Assembly (NCBI RefSeq): GCF_019710745.1
Contig: NZ_JAHKJW010000034.1
Location: forward strand, 1 to 41,587
Length of the DNA: 41,587 nt
Direction: 5' to 3'
From: Streptomyces beigongshangae
GTDB taxonomy: Bacteria; Actinomycetota; Actinomycetes; Streptomycetales; Streptomycetaceae
Position numbers and translations under genes: made by a program. The notes beneath the pieces are model-generated. The model had not been told where the DNA came from. It saw only the letters and a list, made by a program, of their open reading frames with translations, and did no database searches. Positions 1 through 7,671 of the stretch are shown piece by piece; position 1 is the first letter of the stretch; each line of letters starts with the position of its first letter.

Positions 1-209
1 GTGCCGGCCGCGCCGAGCACCGTACCGGTGGCCGCGGCGAGGGCCAGCGCCATGGGGGTGCCGCCCGCCCGGACCAGTGCGAGGCCCGACGGGCCGGCCG
101 CGGGGTGGGCGCCGGCCGCGGAGTGCGGCAGTACGCGACGCCAGTGCGCGCATCCGGGGCAGTCGCAGTCGCTCTCGGGAGCGAATTCCTCGAACACCGG
201 AGCGGGCAT
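1..209 (-). CDS. Unknown protein with N-terminal CxCxxC motif, partial
   Basis: The start is an ATG whose complement lies at 207-209, preceded by a good AAGGGAG ribosome site; the gene runs off the left edge of the window after about 69 residues. The N-terminus is acidic and carries Cys-Asp-Cys-Pro-Gly-Cys, which could bind a metal. The last visible residues are Ala/Leu/Gly-rich and look like the start of a membrane segment or signal anchor. The gene is divergent from the GntR-type regulator. I do not recognise the family with confidence; genes in this position beside cslA are often envelope proteins, but that is only context. Confidence 0.6.
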   Translation of the reverse strand, partial: MPAPVFEEFAPESDCDCPGCAHWRRVLPHSAAGAHPAAGPSGLALVRAGGTPMALALAAATGTVLGAAG

Positions 210-225
210 GTGACTCCCTTCGCGG

Positions 226-345
226 TCCGTCCGGATATCCGTCCGGCCGTTCTTTCGAATATCCGACCGGTTGTTCGGCTTTTCGTTCGGCCGGCCGTTC
301 GGCTGAGCATTCGACTGGGTATTCGGCTGGTTATTCGGCTGGGTC
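226..345. repeat. Degenerate ~12-bp tandem repeat in divergent intergenic region
   Basis: About ten copies of a 12-13 base unit lie head to tail. The early copies read like TCCGTCCGGATA and the later ones like TTCGGCTGGTTA or TTCGGCTGAGCA. The array fills the non-coding space between the truncated minus-strand gene (start 209) and the GntR regulator (from 433). Read on the plus strand it gives a four-residue periodicity in one frame, but no credible gene. Function unknown; replication slippage could explain it. Confidence 0.6.
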
Positions 346-432
346 TTTTCGCGCTTCTGCACGTCCGTCAGTTTCTCAACTGTGGGCGGACGTCGCATGC
401 TGACGGTCCGAATGATGTAGTCGGATACTCCG

Positions 433-1230
433 TTGCCGGGCACGGATACCGCGTTCCCGGGCGCGGATGCCCCGTTCCCGGGCGCGGACCCGGCGGAAGG
501 CACCCGCTACCCTCTCGCCATGGCGCGCGACCTCCAGGAGCAGATCAAGAAGCTCATCATCGACCGTCGGCTGCCCTCGGGCGCCGTACTGCCGACCGAG
601 CCCGACCTCATGGAGCTGCTCGGCGCCAGCCGGAACTCCGTACGGGAGGCGCTCAAGGCCCTCCAGGCGATGGGCATCGTCGAGATCCGCCACGGCTTCG
701 GCACGTACGTCGGCCCGATGTCCATGGCCCCGATGATCGAGGGCCTGGCCTTCCGCACGGTCGCCGGGCACTACCGCGGCGAGGACAGCCTGCTCCAGCT
801 CCTCCAGTTGCGCGAGGCCGTGGAGACCGGGCTGGTCTCCCGGGTCGCGGGCCGGGTCGCGCCGGAGGACCTGGCGGCGCTGGACGCGCTGGTGGACCGC
901 ATGGAGACCGAGGCCACCGCGGGCGCGGGTCTCGCCGAGACCGACCGCGCCTTCCACGCCACCCTCTACCGGGGCCTGGGCAACCTGCTCCTGAGCGAAC
1001 TCCTGGAGGCGTTCTGGGACGCCTTCCACCGCGTGCGCACGGACCTCGCGGAGCTCCCGCAGGACCCGAAGGTCACCTGCCGGCAGCACCGGGAGATCCT
1101 GGACGCGGTGCGCTCCGGTGACGCCATCAGAGCCGAGGATGCGATAAGAGAACACTTTGGCAACATCCGTACACGATTGACCGCAACCGTACCGAACGAG
1201 ATCGACAGGCACCCCAATGAGCGCGTATGA
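433..1230 (+). CDS. GntR-family (FadR/FCD subfamily) transcriptional regulator
   Basis: This is a cytoplasmic DNA-binding repressor or activator of the FCD subgroup. Residues ~28-95 form the GntR winged helix (ARDLQEQIKKLI, then SRNSVREALKALQAMGIVEIR, then the wing HGFGTYVG). The rest is an all-helical FCD ligand domain with the expected His residues (FHATLY, HREILDAV, REHFGNI), which in this family often bind a metal and a small carboxylate. The start is uncertain: TTG at 433 gives 265 residues with a repeated GADxPFPGAD leader, and ATG at 520 is the alternative but would trim the first helix. The effector is unknown. Proximity to cslA makes local regulation possible but unproven. Confidence 0.85.
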   Translation: MPGTDTAFPGADAPFPGADPAEGTRYPLAMARDLQEQIKKLIIDRRLPSGAVLPTEPDLMELLGASRNSVREALKALQAMGIVEIRHGFGTYVGPMSMAPMIEGLAFRTVAGHYRGEDSLLQLLQLREAVETGLVSRVAGRVAPEDLAALDALVDRMETEATAGAGLAETDRAFHATLYRGLGNLLLSELLEAFWDAFHRVRTDLAELPQDPKVTCRQHREILDAVRSGDAIRAEDAIREHFGNIRTRLTATVPNEIDRHPNERV

Positions 1231-1541
1231 CCGTTAAACAGCGTGTTTCGCACCTTGCGATCATGCGGAACCGCGTAGAACCCTGGGTAACAAGAGACTG
1301 CGGTTGCGGCGCAGTCGGGGGCTTGGAACCGGTTGTGTCCGGCGACGGGGATCGGGGACCCGTTCGATAACGGATGCCGAGGGGGGCATCATGCAACCGG
1401 AAGGTCACTCCACCATGTCTATAAGGTGTGTGGAGATGTGGTGACGGGGGCCTGCTGTTGATACGCCTGTGCGGGTCTAGGGGGCCCCGCCGGCGAAAGG
1501 AACGACAAACACGCGGCGACCCGCGTGTGGGGGGATGACTC
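1231..1541. other. 311-bp intergenic region upstream of cslA
   Basis: No gene is visible. It holds a short dyad just after the regulator stop (AAACA-gcg-TGTTT, 1236-1248) and a hairpin next to the cslA ribosome site (1509-1528, listed separately). The cslA promoter must lie here or further upstream, but I could not identify -35 and -10 boxes convincingly. Confidence 0.5.
1509..1528 (+). promoter_or_regulatory. Leader hairpin immediately 5' of the cslA ribosome binding site
   Basis: This is a perfect stem with 8-bp arms, ACACGCGG and CCGCGTGT, around a CGAC loop. It ends one base before the G-rich Shine-Dalgarno run (1529-1534), and the ATG follows at 1542. The position suggests an effect on translation initiation or mRNA stability of cslA; that role is inferred. 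Confidence 0.4.
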
Positions 1542-3656
1542 ATGACGTCGACGCCGACGGGCGCCCGGCAGAACTCCGATCCGTCCGAGACCACCCAGCT
1601 GAGGGTGGCGTCACAGACGCGGACCGGCACTTTCCGCAGGATCAGGAAGAACCTGCCGAGATACGACTACGAGCACTACAGCCGGCTCGCGGGTCCTCTC
1701 ACACAGCCCGATCCGGGCAAGCCGTACAAGGTGCAGTACCGCACGCTCCTCTCGCAGGAGCCGCACCGGCTGCGCGCCGCCCTGATGCTGGGCGCGGCGC
1801 CGCTCCTGTCGATCGTCCTGCTGGTCTGGCTGCTCCAGCCCGCGCACTGGACCGAGCGGGACTATCCCGCATACGACTTCCTGCCCGCGCTCGACGTGGT
1901 GATGCTCGTCTCGATCGGTCTGATCGAGCTGTTCCGCTGTATGAACGTGCTGTCGAACGCGCACGCGACGCTGGTCGCCCGCGACCCGGTCCCCGTGGTG
2001 CCCGAGACCGGCACCAGAGTGGCCTTCCTCACCTCCTTCGTGCCCGGCAAGGAGCCGCTGGAGATGGTGACGAAGACGCTGGAAGCCGCGGTGCGGATAC
2101 GCCACCGCGGCCTCATGCACGTCTGGCTGCTCGACGAGGGCGACGACCCCGAGGTGAAGGCGGTCTGCGAACGCCTCGGCGTGCACCACTTCTCCCGCAA
2201 GGGCGTCGCCAAGTGGAACCAGAAGAAGGGGCCGCACCGCGCCAAGACCAAGCACGGCAACTACAACGCCTGGCTGGACGCGCACGGCGACCACTACGAC
2301 TACTTCGCCTCCGTCGACACCGACCACGTGCCGCTGCCCAACTACCTGGAGCGGATGCTGGGCTTCTTCCGCGACCCGGACGTCGGCTTCGTCATCGGCC
2401 CGCAGGTGTACGGCAACTACGACAACCCGATCACCAAGGCCGCCGAGTCGCAGCAGTTCCTGTTCCACGCGCTGATCCAGCGGGCGGGCAACGCCTACGG
2501 CTCGCCGATGTTCGTGGGCACGTCGAACGCCGTGCGCATCAAGGCGCTGAAGCAGATCGGCGGTCTGTACGACTCGATCACCGAGGACATGGCGACCGGT
2601 TTCGAGATCCACCGCCACAAGAACCCGGCGACGGGCCGCAAGTGGCGCTCGGTCTACACCCCGGACGTCCTCGCGGTCGGTGAGGGCCCGAACGCCTGGA
2701 CGGACTTCTTCACCCAGCAGATGCGCTGGTCCCGGGGTACGTACGAGACGATCCTCAAGCAGTACTGGAAGGGCGCGTACTCGCTGCCGCCGAGCAAGTT
2801 CTTCAACTACACGATGATGATCATCTTCTACCCGATGTCGGCGCTCAACTGGATCCTGGCGGCGCTGAGCTGCGCCCTGTTCCTGGGTCTGGGCGCCTCG
2901 GGTGTGAACATCGACCCGGCGATCTGGCTGATGCTCTACGGCAACGCCTCGGCGCTGCAGATCGGCCTGTACGTCTGGAACCGCCGCCACAACGTCTCGC
3001 CGCACGAGCCGGAGGGTTCCGGCGGTGTGGCCGGCATGATCATGTCCGCGCTGTCGGCGCCGCTGTACGCGAAGGCGCTGATCGACTCGATGCTGCGCCG
3101 CAAGAGCAAGTTCGTGGTGACGCCGAAGGGCGACTCCGCGAGCCCCGACACCTGGTTCGGGACGTTCCGCTACCACTGGTACTTCATAGCGATCTTCAGC
3201 GGTTCGATCGCCGCGGGCTTCGTCTACGGTCACGCCCACCCGGCGATGATCATCTGGGCGACGTTCGCGCTGCTCATCACGGCCTCACCGATGTTCGCCT
3301 GGCGCTGGATGATGCGGAAGGACAAGAAGGCGGGGAGGCACCGTCACGGCACCCCCCGGGAGGCCCCGGCCCCCGTGTACGACAGCCGGGTCCCCCTCCA
3401 GCCCCAGCAGTCCCACCAGCCTCACCAGACCCACCAGCCTCATCAGTCCCACCAGACCTACCAGCCTCACCCCCCGGCCGCCCCGCACGCGCCCCGGCAC
3501 ACACCGCGGCACGCGGCCCCGCACGCGCCCGAACACGCGCCCCAGCAGGCGTCTCAGCAGGTGCCTCAGCACAGGCCGAGCTGGGCGTCGGACGCCGGGA
3601 ACGACCAGACCGTACAGATATCCCTCGGCGGTCGGCGCGATCCGTCCGGGCACTGA
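1542..3656 (+). CDS. cslA: Cellulose synthase-like GT2 glycosyltransferase CslA
   Basis: This 704-residue membrane glycosyltransferase of family GT2 polymerises a beta-glucan from UDP-sugar at Streptomyces hyphal tips (known for S. coelicolor/S. lividans CslA). Two membrane helices lie at ~79-100 and ~113-135. The cytosolic GT domain carries D198 (LLDEG), the DxD at 259-261 (SVDTDH), T347-E348-D349 and the product-binding QxxRW at 392-396. Further membrane helices follow at ~422-450, 459-478, 496-515, 545-563 and 567-587. The C-terminal ~100 residues form a His/Gln/Pro-rich low-complexity tail. The start has a G-rich ribosome site. glxA follows on the same strand, matching the known cslA-glxA pair. 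Confidence 0.96.
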   Translation: MTSTPTGARQNSDPSETTQLRVASQTRTGTFRRIRKNLPRYDYEHYSRLAGPLTQPDPGKPYKVQYRTLLSQEPHRLRAALMLGAAPLLSIVLLVWLLQPAHWTERDYPAYDFLPALDVVMLVSIGLIELFRCMNVLSNAHATLVARDPVPVVPETGTRVAFLTSFVPGKEPLEMVTKTLEAAVRIRHRGLMHVWLLDEGDDPEVKAVCERLGVHHFSRKGVAKWNQKKGPHRAKTKHGNYNAWLDAHGDHYDYFASVDTDHVPLPNYLERMLGFFRDPDVGFVIGPQVYGNYDNPITKAAESQQFLFHALIQRAGNAYGSPMFVGTSNAVRIKALKQIGGLYDSITEDMATGFEIHRHKNPATGRKWRSVYTPDVLAVGEGPNAWTDFFTQQMRWSRGTYETILKQYWKGAYSLPPSKFFNYTMMIIFYPMSALNWILAALSCALFLGLGASGVNIDPAIWLMLYGNASALQIGLYVWNRRHNVSPHEPEGSGGVAGMIMSALSAPLYAKALIDSMLRRKSKFVVTPKGDSASPDTWFGTFRYHWYFIAIFSGSIAAGFVYGHAHPAMIIWATFALLITASPMFAWRWMMRKDKKAGRHRHGTPREAPAPVYDSRVPLQPQQSHQPHQTHQPHQSHQTYQPHPPAAPHAPRHTPRHAAPHAPEHAPQQASQQVPQHRPSWASDAGNDQTVQISLGGRRDPSGH
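3409..3470 (+). repeat. Short repeats encoding the His/Gln/Pro tail of CslA
   Basis: Imperfect 15-bp repeats built around CACCAGCCTCACCAG encode SHQPHQTHQPHQ-type residues in the cytoplasmic tail of CslA. The tract continues as A/P/H-rich sequence. Such tracts are slippage-prone and probably vary between strains. Confidence 0.75.
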
Positions 3657-3702
3657 GGCCGGCGGCCCCTGAGCCGCGGACCTCACGCCCGACCTCGGGC
3701 CG

Positions 3703-3732
3703 GGCGCCCGGAGGAAGAGCCTTCCGGGCGCC
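3703..3732 (+). promoter_or_regulatory. Hairpin between cslA and glxA
   Basis: Ten-base arms GGCGCCCGGA and TCCGGGCGCC surround a 10-base loop in the 115-bp gap between cslA and glxA. There is no T-tract, as is common for Streptomyces hairpins. It could act as an attenuator, a processing site or a weak terminator that sets the ratio of the two transcripts. Confidence 0.45.
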
Positions 3733-3771
3733 GCCGCCCCTCACCACAAGTCGAGTCAGACGGGAAATGAA

Positions 3772-5709
3772 GTGAAAGACGGTTCCAGCCGCCGCCGTGC
3801 CCGCCGCATCGCGATAGGTGCGGCGGTGGTGCTTGCGCTGGCCGGGATGAACGGACCCGCGCTCTACCGCTTCGGGTCGGAGCAGTACCACGAGTACAAG
3901 ATCAACAAGCCGGAGTACAAGGCCGCGAACGGCAAGTGGGACATCGTGGAGTTCCCCGAGGAGTACCGCCTCAACACGATCCACGCCGCGCTCCTGCACA
4001 CCGGCAAGATCCTGCTGATCGCCGGCTCGGGCAACAACCAGGACAACTTCGACGCGAAGAAGTTCGACACCCGCGTCTGGGACCCGGTCAAGAAGACGAT
4101 CAAGAAGGTCCCGACGCCGGCCGACCTGTTCTGCACCGGCCACACGCAGCTGCCCAACGGCAACCTGCTGATCGCGGGCGGCACCAAGCGCTACGAGAAG
4201 CTCAAGGGCGACATCACCAAGGCCGGCGGCCTGATGGTCGTGCACAACGAGAACCCGGACAAGCCGATCACCCTGCCCGCGGGCACCCGCTTCACGGGCA
4301 AGCAGAACGGCAAGACGTTCGTGTCGAAGGACCCGGTCAACGTCGAGCGGGCGAAGAAGATATTCGACCCGGCGACCGGCGCGTTCCTGCGCAACGAGCC
4401 GGGCCTCGGCCGCATCTACGTCGAGGCGCAGAAGAGCGGCGCCAAGTACGAGACGGGCACGCAGGACAACTACCGCGTGCAGGGCCTGTCGGGCGCCGAC
4501 TCCCGCAACACGTACGGCATCGCCGAGAAGCTCGCCCTCGACAAGAAGGACTTCCAGGGCATCAAGGACGCCTACGAGTTCGACCCGGTCGCCGAGAAGT
4601 ACATCAAGGTCGACCCGATGAACGAGGCGCGCTGGTACCCGACCCTCACCACGCTGTCCGACGGCAGGATCCTCAGCCTCTCCGGCCTGGACGAGATCGG
4701 CCAGCTGGTGCCGGGCAAGAACGAGGTGTACGACCCGAAGACCAAGAAGTGGACGTACACGAAGAAGGTCCGGCAGTTCCCGACCTACCCGGCGATCTCC
4801 CTGATGCAGAACGGCAAGCTGTTCTACTCGGGCGCCAACGCCGGCTACGGCCCCGACGACGTCGGCCGTGACCCGGGTGTCTGGGACCTGGAGACCAACA
4901 AGTTCAAGAAGCTCAAGGGCATGTCCGACCCGAAGCTCCTGGAGACCGCGGGCACGGTGCTGCTGCCGCCCGCGCAGGACGAGAAGTACATGGTGATCGG
5001 CGGCGGCGGGGTCGGCGAGTCCCAGCGGTCCAGCAAGAAGACCCGCATCGTCGACCTGCTCGCCGACGACCCGAAGTTCACCGACGGCCCCGAACTGGAG
5101 AAGGGCACGCGCTACCCGCAGTACTCGATCCTGCCCGACGACGGCGTACTGGTCTCCGGCGGCTCGGAGGACTACCGCGGACGCGGCGACTCCGACATCC
5201 TCCAGGCCCGGATGTACGACGCGAAGGCCAACGAGTTCGAGCGGGTCGCCGACCCCCTGGTGGGCCGCAACTACCACTCGGGTTCCATCCTGCTGCCCGA
5301 CGGCCGCGTGATGTTCTTCGGCTCGGACTCGCTCTACGCCGACAAGGCCAACACCAAGCCGGGCAAGTTCGAGCAGCGCGTGGAGATCTACACGCCGCCG
5401 TACCTGTTCCAGGGCTCGCGGCCGACGCTCTCCGGCGGGCCCGAGACCATCGAGCGCGGCGGGTCGGCGACGTTCCCGACACGGCAGTCCTCGTCGATCA
5501 AGTCGGTCCGGCTGATCCGGCCCAGCGCCTCGACGCACGTCACCGACGTCGACCAGCGGTCCGTCGCGCTGGACTTCGAGAAGACGGAGGACGGCATCGA
5601 GGTGACCGTCCCGAAGAGCCGCAACCTCGTCGGATCGGGCTGGTACATGCTGTTCGTGACGGACGACCGGGGCATCCCGAGCAAGGCGCAGTGGGTGAAG
5701 GTCCCCTGA
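3772..5709 (+). CDS. glxA: Galactose oxidase-like mononuclear copper radical oxidase GlxA
   Basis: This 645-residue extracytoplasmic oxidase acts on the CslA glucan and is needed for its deposition at the hyphal tip (established in S. lividans). An RRRARR-rich N-terminus and hydrophobic stretch at ~12-30 form a signal or anchor. The Kelch-type beta-propeller carries the radical-copper site. C121 (FCTGH) and Y289 (RWYPT) match the Cys-Tyr crosslink of galactose oxidase (Cys228/Tyr272). W288 lies next to the crosslinked Tyr, as in GlxA. Y501-H502 (NYHSG) and H589 (STHVTD) match the remaining ligands. The C-terminus is the DUF1929-like domain. The start is GTG. The length equals that of the known GlxA. 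Confidence 0.97.
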   Translation: MKDGSSRRRARRIAIGAAVVLALAGMNGPALYRFGSEQYHEYKINKPEYKAANGKWDIVEFPEEYRLNTIHAALLHTGKILLIAGSGNNQDNFDAKKFDTRVWDPVKKTIKKVPTPADLFCTGHTQLPNGNLLIAGGTKRYEKLKGDITKAGGLMVVHNENPDKPITLPAGTRFTGKQNGKTFVSKDPVNVERAKKIFDPATGAFLRNEPGLGRIYVEAQKSGAKYETGTQDNYRVQGLSGADSRNTYGIAEKLALDKKDFQGIKDAYEFDPVAEKYIKVDPMNEARWYPTLTTLSDGRILSLSGLDEIGQLVPGKNEVYDPKTKKWTYTKKVRQFPTYPAISLMQNGKLFYSGANAGYGPDDVGRDPGVWDLETNKFKKLKGMSDPKLLETAGTVLLPPAQDEKYMVIGGGGVGESQRSSKKTRIVDLLADDPKFTDGPELEKGTRYPQYSILPDDGVLVSGGSEDYRGRGDSDILQARMYDAKANEFERVADPLVGRNYHSGSILLPDGRVMFFGSDSLYADKANTKPGKFEQRVEIYTPPYLFQGSRPTLSGGPETIERGGSATFPTRQSSSIKSVRLIRPSASTHVTDVDQRSVALDFEKTEDGIEVTVPKSRNLVGSGWYMLFVTDDRGIPSKAQWVKVP

Positions 5710-5723
5710 CACGAACGGGACGC

Positions 5724-5769
5724 GTGATGTGAGGGGGGCCACCGCTTGCGGTGGCCCCCCTCACATCAC
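5724..5769. terminator. Bidirectional terminator between glxA and cslZ
   Basis: A perfect 20-bp inverted repeat (arms 5724-5743 and 5750-5769) with a six-base GCTTGC loop lies 14 bp after the glxA stop and 15 bp after the convergent cslZ stop. The stem contains G6/C6 runs. Position and symmetry fit a shared terminator. Confidence 0.9.
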
Positions 5770-5784
5770 GGGCGACGGCGGTCG

Positions 5785-6810
5785 CTACTTGCTCGCCTTC
5801 GCGAGTTTCAGCGCGTACTCAGGCCACCACTCTCCCGCCTTCGGCCCGCCCTTGCACGTGCCGTCGGACTCGCCGGGCCGCTTGACCCACAGGTAGGCGT
5901 CGACGAGGTCGTCACCGGTGTCCGTGGTGGGCGTCTCCCCCAGCGCGCGCCCCGGCGGGTTGCACCACTTCTCCGCGGGGTCGCCCTGCGTGTACGGCCC
6001 GTTGCCGTTGCGGCTGGTGTCGATCACGAACGGCTTGCCGCCGACCTTCGCCGACAGCTCCTTGCCGTACTTCGTGCTGTCGGCCGTCGTGTAGAAGTTG
6101 GACACGTTGACCGCGAAGCCGTCGGCGTTCTCGACGCCCGCCAGCTTCAGCGGCTCGGTGATGTCGTCGGTCTTGCCCCAGCCCGCGTTGCCCGCGTCCA
6201 GGTAGACCTTCGTGTCCTTCAGCGACGTGAACTTCTCCACCGCGCCCCGCAGGAGGTCGTAACGCTCCTCGTGGAACTCCTCCGGCGTGCAGCCGTCCAC
6301 CATGTGCAGCACGGCGTCCGGCTCCAGGACCACCGTGGTCGCACGGTCGCCGATGCCCTTGGCGACCTGGTCGACGAAGGCCCGGTACGCGTTGCCGTCC
6401 GCGGCGCCGCCGCCGGAGAACTGGCCGCAGTCGCGGTGCGGGATGTTGTAGACGACGAGCAGCGCCTCCCGGTCGGCCTTCGCGGCGGCCTCGGTGAAGC
6501 CGCGCGCCTCCTGCTCGGCGTTCTCCGGGGAGAGCCACTGGCCGGTGGGCTGTTCGGCGATCCTGCGGATGAGCTCGGCGTCCTGGTCCTTGCCGTCCTT
6601 CGTGTACGCGGCGACCTGCTCGGCCGCGTTCCCGTCCGGGTTGACCCAGAACGGGTCCTTGTCCTTGGGCTGCTGGCTCACCCCGGCGCCCGGCCTCTCC
6701 TTGTCGCCGCCGTCGCCGCCGCCGTCCGAGGACGAACATCCTGCGAGCAGCAGCACAGCTCCCGCCACCGCCACGGACGCCCTTGCCCCGGCCCCCCTGC
6801 TCCCGTACAT
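5785..6810 (-). CDS. cslZ: Glycoside hydrolase family 6 lipoprotein (endoglucanase) CslZ
   Basis: This 341-residue secreted lipoprotein has a signal peptide ending in a lipobox (LLLAG-C25) followed by a Ser/Asp/Gly-rich spacer. The catalytic domain is GH6: LLVVYNIPHRDCGQF resembles the GH6 substrate strand with its Asp, and VVLEPDAVLHM contains the LEPD signature with the acid Asp. VSNFYTT and YLWVKRPGESDG match the later GH6 loops. It would hydrolyse beta-1,4-glucan and presumably trims or remodels the CslA product. The start is ATG with a GAGGGAG ribosome site; longer upstream reading is rejected because it would bury the signal peptide. It converges on glxA. Confidence 0.93.
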   Translation of the reverse strand: MYGSRGAGARASVAVAGAVLLLAGCSSSDGGGDGGDKERPGAGVSQQPKDKDPFWVNPDGNAAEQVAAYTKDGKDQDAELIRRIAEQPTGQWLSPENAEQEARGFTEAAAKADREALLVVYNIPHRDCGQFSGGGAADGNAYRAFVDQVAKGIGDRATTVVLEPDAVLHMVDGCTPEEFHEERYDLLRGAVEKFTSLKDTKVYLDAGNAGWGKTDDITEPLKLAGVENADGFAVNVSNFYTTADSTKYGKELSAKVGGKPFVIDTSRNGNGPYTQGDPAEKWCNPPGRALGETPTTDTGDDLVDAYLWVKRPGESDGTCKGGPKAGEWWPEYALKLAKASK

Positions 6811-6951
6811 CAGAAACTCTCCCTCGGGTGCACCGTCCGAAGCACCAATCCTGACATACCCGCCGGGGCGTCCACCCGAGCGCACGGCGGGTTCCGGGGA
6901 ACCGCCGTGGTCCGGTGGTGTGCCTGAGGCGAAAGCGGACAGGGGTACTGC

Positions 6952-7671
6952 ATGAGCACTTTTCCGGAGAGGAGCACGTCGAGCGGGAGCGCCGTCCCGT
7001 CGCCGGCTGCGCGGCGCGGTCCGTCGACGCCCGCTCTGTCGGCCACCGGAGCGGCGCCCCTGCGGCCCAGCCGGGAAGGGGAGGGGAGTCTGGCGCACGT
7101 CATCGAGACGCTGCTGGACAAGGGACTCGTCCTCAACGCCGACATCATGGTCTCCGTGGCCGGGGTGGAACTGCTGGGCATCCGCCTGCGCGCGGCGCTG
7201 GCCTCGTTCGAGACGGCCGCGCGCTACGGGCTGGAGTTCCCCTCGGGCACGGACACGGAGACCGCCGCGTGGCGGCAGGCACGCGAGGAGAAGGAGACCT
7301 GTCCGGAATGCGGCAAGCGCGTTCCCGTCGAGCAACTGCTCCACCAATGGTGTCCCTGGTGCGGATGGCGCAGCGCCCAGGCGCAGCTTCACCAGAACCC
7401 GGACCACGGCACGGAGCACGGTCTGGGCCAGGGCGCGGAGCACGACACGGACCACGGCGTTCGCGCCGTCACCGGACCGCGCGACGAGGTCCGTTCCGCC
7501 ACCGGCGACGATCACGACGCCGGGCGGGAGGCCGAAGACGACGCCGAGTCCGAGACCGGTCACGACTCCGAGCCCGAGACCGGTCACGACGCCGAGTCCG
7601 AGACCGGTCACGACGCCGACCGGGTCGTCGAAGGAGCGGACGCGCAACGAGAGCGGAGCGACGGGGCGTGA
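6952..7671 (+). CDS. GvpA/J-family gas vesicle-like protein with C-terminal zinc ribbon
   Basis: The protein has 239 residues. Residues ~46-92 match the GvpA/J/M fold (LAHVIETLLDKGLVLNADI, then VSVAGVELLGIRLRAALAS). After it comes a zinc-ribbon-like pair of CxxC motifs: C117-P-E-C120 and C134-P-W-C137. The tail is Glu/Asp/His-rich with three ETGHD repeats. Known GvpA/J proteins are short and I know of none carrying this ribbon. The N-terminal 45 residues are Pro/Ser/Ala-rich and probably disordered. It is the first gene of a four-gene operon, overlapping the next gene by 4 bases, and is divergent from cslZ. Function unknown; a structural or nucleating role in a protein shell is an inference from the family. 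Confidence 0.85.
   Translation: MSTFPERSTSSGSAVPSPAARRGPSTPALSATGAAPLRPSREGEGSLAHVIETLLDKGLVLNADIMVSVAGVELLGIRLRAALASFETAARYGLEFPSGTDTETAAWRQAREEKETCPECGKRVPVEQLLHQWCPWCGWRSAQAQLHQNPDHGTEHGLGQGAEHDTDHGVRAVTGPRDEVRSATGDDHDAGREAEDDAESETGHDSEPETGHDAESETGHDADRVVEGADAQRERSDGA
7543..7614 (+). repeat. Three 24-bp tandem repeats in the first gvp-like gene
   Basis: Three near-identical 24-base units (consensus begins GCCGAGTCCGAGACCGGTC) encode an acidic eight-residue repeat containing ETGHD. They lie at the C-terminus, after the zinc ribbon. Confidence 0.85.

Noticed and set aside
226..345. 12-bp repeats as a CRISPR array
   Set aside because: No spacers, degenerate units, no cas genes in the window.
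3277..5742. Long minus-strand open reading frame opposite cslA 3' end and glxA
   Set aside because: Its composition is the Val/Arg/Leu-rich shadow of a GC-biased gene; glxA on the plus strand has all catalytic residues and normal length.
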